Below, piece by piece: positions 7,164 to 11,517 of a stretch of 11,517 nt of DNA. How positions within the stretch are numbered: position 1 is the stretch's first letter; each line of letters opens with the position of its first letter. The stretch is from an uncultured Eubacteriales bacterium (GTDB taxonomy: Bacteria > Bacillota > Clostridia > Christensenellales > CAG-138): NCBI GenBank assembly GCA_900542615.1, contig UQOG01000060.1, positions 1 through 11,517 of the forward strand, given 5' to 3'. The position numbers and the translations under genes were made by a program. Below the pieces are notes generated by a model. The model was not told the origin of the DNA, made no database searches, and saw nothing but the letters and a program-made list of their open reading frames with translations.

Positions 7164-7203
7164 TGGGTAGAATGCCTGTTTTTCGGGAAAATTTCAAAAC
7201 CCC

Positions 7204-7232
7204 TTGAAAAGAAAGACAAAGTATAGTATCCT
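7204..7232 (+). promoter_or_regulatory. Candidate sigma-A promoter of the TRAP-TAXI operon (P1)
   Basis: TTGAAA (7204-7209), a 17-nt spacer and TATCCT (7227-7232) fit a sigma-A promoter, with transcription starting near 7239. This is the first strongly A/T-rich stretch upstream of the receptor gene. The -10 matches 4 of 6 consensus positions. Confidence 0.45.
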
Positions 7233-7253
7233 TATAAATAAGTTTATGTTCTT

Positions 7254-7273
7254 GTATACACGTATACACGTAT
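7254..7273 (+). repeat. Tandem 8-bp repeat GTATACAC upstream of the TRAP-TAXI operon
   Basis: Two exact copies of GTATACAC (7254-7261 and 7262-7269) are followed by a partial third copy, GTAT. Each copy contains the palindrome GTATAC. The array lies just downstream of P1 and at about the -35 position of the second candidate promoter. This fits a regulator-binding site for the transporter operon. Confidence 0.45.
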
Positions 7274-7281
7274 CGAATCTT

Positions 7282-7290
7282 TGCTATCCT
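7282..7290 (+). promoter_or_regulatory. Second candidate promoter element (extended -10, P2)
   Basis: TGCTATCCT is an extended -10 hexamer (TG-n-TATCCT, 4 of 6 matches). No recognisable -35 precedes it; the GTATACAC repeat occupies that place, as expected at an activator-dependent promoter. It is an alternative to P1 rather than an established second start. Confidence 0.25.
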
Positions 7291-7351
7291 GCGGCACAGG
7301 GCGCGGGGAATGCCCTGGTACCGCCACTTTTATAAAGGAGGAAACCATATC

Positions 7352-8371
7352 ATGATGAAAAAGCTGCTTTCTCTGCTTCTAACGGCCCTTTTGGTAGTGG
7401 GCATGGTGGGTTGCGCCCAGCAGGCCGAAGCTCCTGCCGAGGCCCCTGCAGCCGAGGGTGAAGCCGCGGCCGAAGGCGGCCTTGCCACCCTTCAGCGGTT
7501 GCTGATGGTCACCGGCGGCGATGCAGGCACCTATTACGCCCTGGGCGGCGTATTGGCCAATGTGCTTACGGAAAGCGTAAACAATCTGGAGATCACCGCC
7601 ACCACCTCCGGCGCCTCTGCCGCCAACGCCCGTTCCCTCAACAACGGGGAAGCGGAGCTGGCCATTTTGCAAAACGACGTGCTGGGATATGCCTATGAGG
7701 GCATAGACTCCATGGCGGAAGACGGGGCCATGCCCAAGCTGCGGGCCATTGCAGGCATGTATCCCGAGGTGATCCAGCTGGTGGCCCTCAAGTCCTCCAA
7801 CATCAATACCATTGCGGACCTGAAGGGCAAAAAGGTTTGCGTTGGCGACGCGGGCTCCGGCTCCGAGGTAAATGCCAAGCAGATCCTGGAAGCCGCCGGC
7901 CTTTCCTACGATGATTTCGACGTACAGTACCTGAGCTTCTCCGATGCTTCCACCGCCATGCAGAACGGCACCGTGGATGCGGCCTTTGCCACCTCGGCCC
8001 TGCCCAATACCGCCATCGTGGAGCTGGCCAACACCACGGAGATCGTGGTGGTCCCCATTGACGGCGCCACTGCCGACGCCCTGATCGAGGCCCATCCCTT
8101 CTATGCCCGTACCACCATCGGCGCCGACGTATACGACGCCCAGGAGGCGGAGAGCGTAGCCATCATCGCCACCCTGGCCTGCACCGAGGATCTGGATGAA
8201 GAAGTGGTCTACCAGATCACCAAGGCCATGTTTGAGCAGAAGGATGCCCTGGCTGCCAGCCATGCCCGGGGCAACGACCTGGATATCAACAAGGTGGCGG
8301 ACGGCATCACCATCCCCTTCCATCCCGGGGCCATCCGCTATTACCAGGAGCAGGGCATTACCGTAGAATAA
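7352..8371 (+). CDS. TAXI-family TRAP transporter substrate-binding lipoprotein, 339 aa
   Basis: Extracytoplasmic receptor of a tripartite (TRAP) uptake system; it binds the solute and delivers it to the fused permease encoded two genes downstream. The N terminus is a lipoprotein signal (MMKK, hydrophobic core, lipobox MVGC with C21 as the lipidated residue), then an Ala/Glu/Pro-rich tether (22-43). The mature domain shows TAXI hallmarks: GGDAGTYYALGG (55-66), GDAGSGSE (165-172), VDAAFATSALPNTAI (208-222) and the C-terminal FHPGAIRYYQEQG (323-335). The start is set by AAAGGAGG 10 nt upstream of the first of two adjacent ATGs; an earlier in-frame ATG at 7310 would disrupt the signal peptide. 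Characterised TAXI receptors bind glutamate, 2-oxoglutarate and similar acids; the ligand here is unknown. First gene of the operon, 21 nt before the DUF1850 gene. Confidence 0.95.
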   Translation: MMKKLLSLLLTALLVVGMVGCAQQAEAPAEAPAAEGEAAAEGGLATLQRLLMVTGGDAGTYYALGGVLANVLTESVNNLEITATTSGASAANARSLNNGEAELAILQNDVLGYAYEGIDSMAEDGAMPKLRAIAGMYPEVIQLVALKSSNINTIADLKGKKVCVGDAGSGSEVNAKQILEAAGLSYDDFDVQYLSFSDASTAMQNGTVDAAFATSALPNTAIVELANTTEIVVVPIDGATADALIEAHPFYARTTIGADVYDAQEAESVAIIATLACTEDLDEEVVYQITKAMFEQKDALAASHARGNDLDINKVADGITIPFHPGAIRYYQEQGITVE

Positions 8372-8392
8372 CCCTTTTTGCCGGCATTGCCC

Positions 8393-8932
8393 ATGAAACC
8401 TTGGAACCTACAAGTCAGGCAGGGGGGCAGGAGGCTTGTTCCCCTGCTTATCGCTTTGGGCCTGCTGTTGGCCCTGGGCGTACTCCTATGGGCGCCCCTG
8501 TTCCCGGGCCTGATCCTGGAGGACGGCCGCACCGGCGAACCCCTCCTTCTGTTCCCCATGAAAAAAGGGGACGCCTTTTCCATCCGCTATACCCATTCCG
8601 TAAACCTGAGCCCTGTTACGGATACCCTGTATTTTACCGGCGACGCCCTGGTGCTGGAAAGCACCCTGTTTTCCGCCTATGGGTGGGGTATGCCGGTGCT
8701 GGCCGATGGGATCGGCGACAGCTTTGAAAATACCCCGGAAGGATTTTATATCTCCGGCATCCACAAGGTCCAGTCCCAGATCCCCATCCTGCTTCAGCAG
8801 GTGCCGGATCACCGGCTGCTGCTGAATGGACGGGAAATCCGGCTGCTGGATGTGCTGGAGCCCGGCACCTTTATTCGGCTTTTGCCAGGCCGGTTCAGCC
8901 TGGCCGCCCGATGGAAGACCCATATTGATTGA
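8393..8932 (+). CDS. DUF1850-family membrane-anchored protein of the TRAP-TAXI operon, 179 aa
   Basis: Residues 1-14 are basic, a single membrane span follows (about 15-40), and the remainder is predicted outside the membrane. The core reads FSIRYTHSVNLSPV (residues 62-75), the YTHSVN-type signature of DUF1850, and is followed by a conserved-looking GWGMP (97-101). DUF1850 genes commonly sit between TAXI receptor and fused permease genes, as here, and have been suspected to be accessory small subunits; the function is not established. No Shine-Dalgarno sequence precedes the ATG. With only 21 nt from the receptor stop, translational coupling is likely. An upstream in-frame TTG at 8378 is a less likely start. 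The last codons form the left arm of a terminator-like hairpin. Confidence 0.87.
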   Translation: MKPWNLQVRQGGRRLVPLLIALGLLLALGVLLWAPLFPGLILEDGRTGEPLLLFPMKKGDAFSIRYTHSVNLSPVTDTLYFTGDALVLESTLFSAYGWGMPVLADGIGDSFENTPEGFYISGIHKVQSQIPILLQQVPDHRLLLNGREIRLLDVLEPGTFIRLLPGRFSLAARWKTHID

Positions 8933-8945
8933 ACCGGCATTTTTT
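8889..8945 (+). terminator. Internal terminator/attenuator candidate between DUF1850 and the permease gene
   Basis: GCCGGTTCA (8889-8897) pairs perfectly with TGAACCGGC (8930-8938), followed by A and six Ts (8940-8945). The DUF1850 stop codon (8930-8932) lies in the right arm. A competing 6-bp hairpin, CCAGGC/GCCTGG (8885-8890 with 8898-8903), uses part of the left arm. The 32-nt loop is long for an intrinsic terminator, so partial termination or translation-dependent readthrough is more plausible than a full stop. Confidence 0.4.
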
Positions 8946-8952
8946 CGTGTGT

Positions 8953-8984
8953 CCTGGCCGTCCAGGGGCCATTGCCCGGCCAGG
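8953..8984 (+). other. Intercistronic hairpin upstream of the permease ribosome binding site
   Basis: CCTGGCCG (8953-8960) pairs with CGGCCAGG (8977-8984) around a 16-nt loop, ending 21 nt before the permease ribosome binding site (GGGAGG, 9006-9011). It may protect the permease mRNA end or tune its translation. There is no T-tract, so it is not a terminator. Confidence 0.35.
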
Positions 8985-9018
8985 CAGCAAGCATCTCATT
9001 GCATTGGGAGGAAACCAT

Positions 9019-11247
9019 ATGGCCTTATTTAAAAAGAAACAGAAAGCACCCAGCAAGGTCTATACCCTGGACGAACTCAATATCGGCACAGAGGGTATGA
9101 GCGAAGAGGAAATCGCACGGCTGGAAGCCGAAGCGGTGCTGGAAAAATACGACAAGGAATCCGCCTACCGCAACAAGATCAAAGGCCCCGTGGCTTTTGT
9201 GCTGGGCCTGATCATGATCGCCTTTTCCCTGTTCCAGATCTATACCAGCATCTGGACCATACCCCCCCAGATCCTGCGGTCCATCCACCTGGCCTTCGTG
9301 CTGATCCTGGTGTATCTGCTCTATCCCGCCCATAAGGGCCTTCGGAAGGATAAGATCGCCTGGTATGACGTGGTATTGGGCCTTTTGGCCCTGGCCGCCG
9401 TATTGTACATCCCCTTTAACTACGAATATATCGTGAAAAGCGTGGGCAATTTCGGCACCATGGAGATCATCGCCGGCCTCTTGGGCATGGTGTTGCTCAT
9501 GGAGGCCTGCCGCCGGGTGGTGGGCCTGCCCATCCTGATCATCGTGCTGGTGTTCCTGGCCTACGCGGTGTTTGGCAAATATATCCCCGGCTCCTTTGGC
9601 CACCGGGGCTACAGCGTCAAGCAGGTGGTCACCCATATGTACTTTACCCTCAACGGGGTGTTCGGTACGCCTCTAGGGGTATCCTCCACCTACATTTTCC
9701 TGTTTATCCTCTTTGGCTCCTTCCTGGAAAAAACCGGCGTGGGCAAGCTGTTTATCGACCTGGCCAACGCCCTGGCCGGCAAGCGCATCGGCGGCCCCGC
9801 CAAGGTGGCGGTCATCGCCTCCGCCCTGGAAGGCACCGTCTCGGGTTCCTCTGTGGCCAATACCGTTGGTTCCGGCTCCTTTACCATCCCCACCATGAAA
9901 AAGCTGGGCTATAGCCCGGAATTCGCCGGCGCCGTGGAGGCCGCCGCTTCCACCGGCGGCCAGCTCATGCCGCCCATCATGGGGGCCGCCGCCTTCCTGA
10001 TGGCGGACAGCACCGGCTTCCCCTATTCCCAGGTGGTAAAAGCCGCCATCATCCCCGCCATCCTGTATTTCTCTGGCATCCTCATCAGCGTCCACCACGA
10101 AGCCCACAAGATCGGCCTAAAGGGCATGCGGGAGGACGAGATCCCCAAGCTGGGCAAGGTCATGGCCGAAGGCGGCCATCTGCTGCTGCCCCTGGCCTTC
10201 ATGATCTACATGCTTTCCAGCAAGACCACCCCCTCCTATGCGGCCCTGGGCGCCATCCTCACCTCCCTGATGGCCTACAGCATCCGCTGGTATTCCCTGA
10301 TCCCCATGGCGCTGATGCTCACCTCCATGAACGCCCATCACTGGTTCCCTGGCCTTTTGGCCCAATTCGGCGTAGGGGAGATCAAGTTTACCCAATACGC
10401 GGTATGGGCCCTGGTATTGTGGCTGGTGCTAGCTCCCATCGTCAACTGGAAGCGGGGGCCCAAACTGAAGGATAAGCTGGGCTTTGACCCCATGGACATC
10501 GTGGATGCACTCAAGGGCGGCGCCCGCAGCGTACTGTCCGTGGCCGTGGCCTGCGCCATGGCCGGCATGATCGTAGGCACCGTCACCCTTACGGGCATTG
10601 GCCTGAAGTTTGCCACGGGGCTTGCCAGCATCGCAGGCAATAACATTTTCCTGCTGATGTTCTTCACCATGCTCTCCTCCATCGTGCTGGGTATGGGCGT
10701 GCCCACCACCGCCAACTACCTGATCACCTCCACCATTTGCGCCTCCGCCCTGATCAACGTGCTGGTGGCCATGAACGGCCTGAGCGAACCCACCATGGCC
10801 ATCATCATGAGCGCCCACCTGTTCGTGTTCTACTTCGGCATCATCGCGGACATCACCCCCCCGGTGGCCCTGGCCGCCATGGCTGGCTCCGCCATTGCCA
10901 AGGGAGATCCCTTTAAAACCGGCGTCACCGCCACCCGGATTGCCATCGGGGCGTTCATCGTGCCCTATATCTTCGTGCTCAACCCGGTGATGCTCATGAT
11001 CGACGCCACGATTTGGGAGATCCTCCTGAGCGCCTTTACCGCCCTTTTGGGCATGTACGCCCTGTCCGGCGGCCTTACCGGCTTTGTGGCGGATCACTGC
11101 ACCTGGTATGAGCGGGTCATCCTCGTGGGCGGCGGCTTGGCCATGATCATTCCCGGCCTCGTCACCGACGCCATCGGCCTGGCGCTGCTGGTGGCCATCA
11201 TCCTGGTGCAAAAGGCCCGGGTCAAAAAACGGGCCCTGGACGCCTAA
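9019..11247 (+). CDS. TRAP transporter fused permease (4TM/12TM, TAXI type), 742 aa
   Basis: Integral membrane subunit that couples solute import to a Na+ or H+ gradient and docks the TAXI receptor. Residues 1-55 are a charged cytoplasmic extension with an acidic, helix-forming stretch (about 27-49). A small (DctQ-like) four-span module comes next (about 56-180). The large (DctM-like) module follows, with the conserved stretch EGTVSGSSVANTVGSGSFTIPTM (271-293) and STGGQLMPPIMGAAAF (311-326), hallmarks of the TRAP 4TM/12TM fusion. A second half repeats the pattern (GMGVPTTANYLITS, ADITPPVALAAMAGSAIAKGDP). The start is chosen from GGGAGG 7 nt upstream; an in-frame ATG at 8929 overlaps the DUF1850 stop and would add 30 unlike residues. 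The length is somewhat above what I expect for the family, mostly through the N-terminal extension. Substrate unknown. Confidence 0.95.
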   Translation: MALFKKKQKAPSKVYTLDELNIGTEGMSEEEIARLEAEAVLEKYDKESAYRNKIKGPVAFVLGLIMIAFSLFQIYTSIWTIPPQILRSIHLAFVLILVYLLYPAHKGLRKDKIAWYDVVLGLLALAAVLYIPFNYEYIVKSVGNFGTMEIIAGLLGMVLLMEACRRVVGLPILIIVLVFLAYAVFGKYIPGSFGHRGYSVKQVVTHMYFTLNGVFGTPLGVSSTYIFLFILFGSFLEKTGVGKLFIDLANALAGKRIGGPAKVAVIASALEGTVSGSSVANTVGSGSFTIPTMKKLGYSPEFAGAVEAAASTGGQLMPPIMGAAAFLMADSTGFPYSQVVKAAIIPAILYFSGILISVHHEAHKIGLKGMREDEIPKLGKVMAEGGHLLLPLAFMIYMLSSKTTPSYAALGAILTSLMAYSIRWYSLIPMALMLTSMNAHHWFPGLLAQFGVGEIKFTQYAVWALVLWLVLAPIVNWKRGPKLKDKLGFDPMDIVDALKGGARSVLSVAVACAMAGMIVGTVTLTGIGLKFATGLASIAGNNIFLLMFFTMLSSIVLGMGVPTTANYLITSTICASALINVLVAMNGLSEPTMAIIMSAHLFVFYFGIIADITPPVALAAMAGSAIAKGDPFKTGVTATRIAIGAFIVPYIFVLNPVMLMIDATIWEILLSAFTALLGMYALSGGLTGFVADHCTWYERVILVGGGLAMIIPGLVTDAIGLALLVAIILVQKARVKKRALDA

Positions 11248-11321
11248 AATTCTGAACGGGCGCCAGCGTCGCGCAACAGGGGGCGAACGGTTACCTCTGG
11301 GCGGGAGCCTGGGGCGGACGG

Positions 11322-11358
11322 TTTGTTCCGCCCGGCCCCATCGGCCGTGGTCCCGGGC
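11322..11358 (+). repeat. Degenerate duplicate of the operon terminator
   Basis: Bases 11322-11341 are identical to 11406-11425, the first arm and lead-in of the real terminator. The copy also forms the matching 11-position stem (11330-11340 with 11348-11358) and a 7-nt loop, but has two adjacent mismatches and no T-tract. It looks like a duplicated, decayed terminator. The remainder of 11248-11405 is GC-rich with no gene seen. Confidence 0.5.
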
Positions 11359-11413
11359 GTTGCCCAAGGTTGCGGCGACGGCACCTTGCCCCCTTTTCCC
11401 ATCGTTTTGTTCC

Positions 11414-11448
11414 GCCCGGCCCCATATCGCGTGGGGCCGGGCTTTTTT
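11414..11448 (+). terminator. Intrinsic terminator of the TRAP-TAXI operon
   Basis: A perfect 11-bp GC-rich stem, GCCCGGCCCCA/TGGGGCCGGGC (11414-11424 with 11432-11442), closes a 7-nt loop and is followed by six Ts. It lies 167 nt after the permease stop codon. Downstream to the window end is GC-rich DNA with one small hairpin (11499-11513) and no gene that I can support. Confidence 0.93.
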
Positions 11449-11517
11449 ATGCCCTTTTGCGTTGGCGGCAACCCCAGCGGCCCCGGGGGGCGGCGGCGGG
11501 GCGCTCCGCGCCCAGTC

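Noticed and set aside
7060..7170. Known riboswitch or ribozyme (HDV-like, TPP, cobalamin, guanidine) in the divergent region
   Set aside because: Interleaved helices are present, but none of the conserved core sequences of these classes could be matched by eye.
7379..8323. 314-residue minus-strand reading frame opposite the TAXI receptor
   Set aside because: Gly/His/Gln-rich antisense shadow of a strongly supported gene; no recognisable domain.
10429..11367. 312-residue minus-strand reading frame opposite the permease
   Set aside because: His/Gly-rich composition arises from antisense reading of membrane-span codons; the plus-strand gene is unambiguous.

Overview
The window comes from a G+C-rich bacterium (roughly 60% by eye) with strong AGGAGG-type ribosome binding sites. 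Gene content suggests a Gram-positive anaerobe of the Clostridia (Bacillota): an APC amino-acid permease, a DUF1576 membrane protein, a TAXI-type TRAP transporter with a lipoprotein receptor, and an endonuclease Q-like/UvrD fusion. The lineage is an inference; no rRNA or marker gene is present.

Left half, minus strand (read right to left): a 1045-residue protein joins an endonuclease Q/PHP-type nuclease to a complete UvrD-family helicase (3710-6847). Next is a 560-bp gap holding a GC-rich inverted repeat and a multi-hairpin, MITE-like element of about 210 bp (3261-3472). Then come an APC-family permease (1777-3150) with its own intrinsic terminator (1730-1763) and a DUF1576 polytopic membrane protein (20-1678).

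Right half, plus strand: after a divergent regulatory region (6848-7351) lies a three-gene TRAP-TAXI operon. It encodes a lipoprotein substrate receptor (7352-8371), a small DUF1850 membrane-anchored protein (8393-8932) and a fused 4TM/12TM permease (9019-11247). It closes with a strong intrinsic terminator at 11414-11448. A terminator-like hairpin overlapping the DUF1850 stop codon could lower permease output relative to the receptor.

The most notable item is the nuclease-helicase fusion. One chain appears able to nick DNA next to a deaminated base and unwind from the nick, and it ends in a sequence resembling a sliding-clamp binding motif. The TRAP operon is a standard Na+- or H+-driven uptake system for an organic acid or amino acid. 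The divergent intergenic region is rich in structure: candidate promoters in both directions, an 8-bp tandem repeat, a possible H-type pseudoknot and a long helicase leader with its own ribosome binding site and short reading frame.
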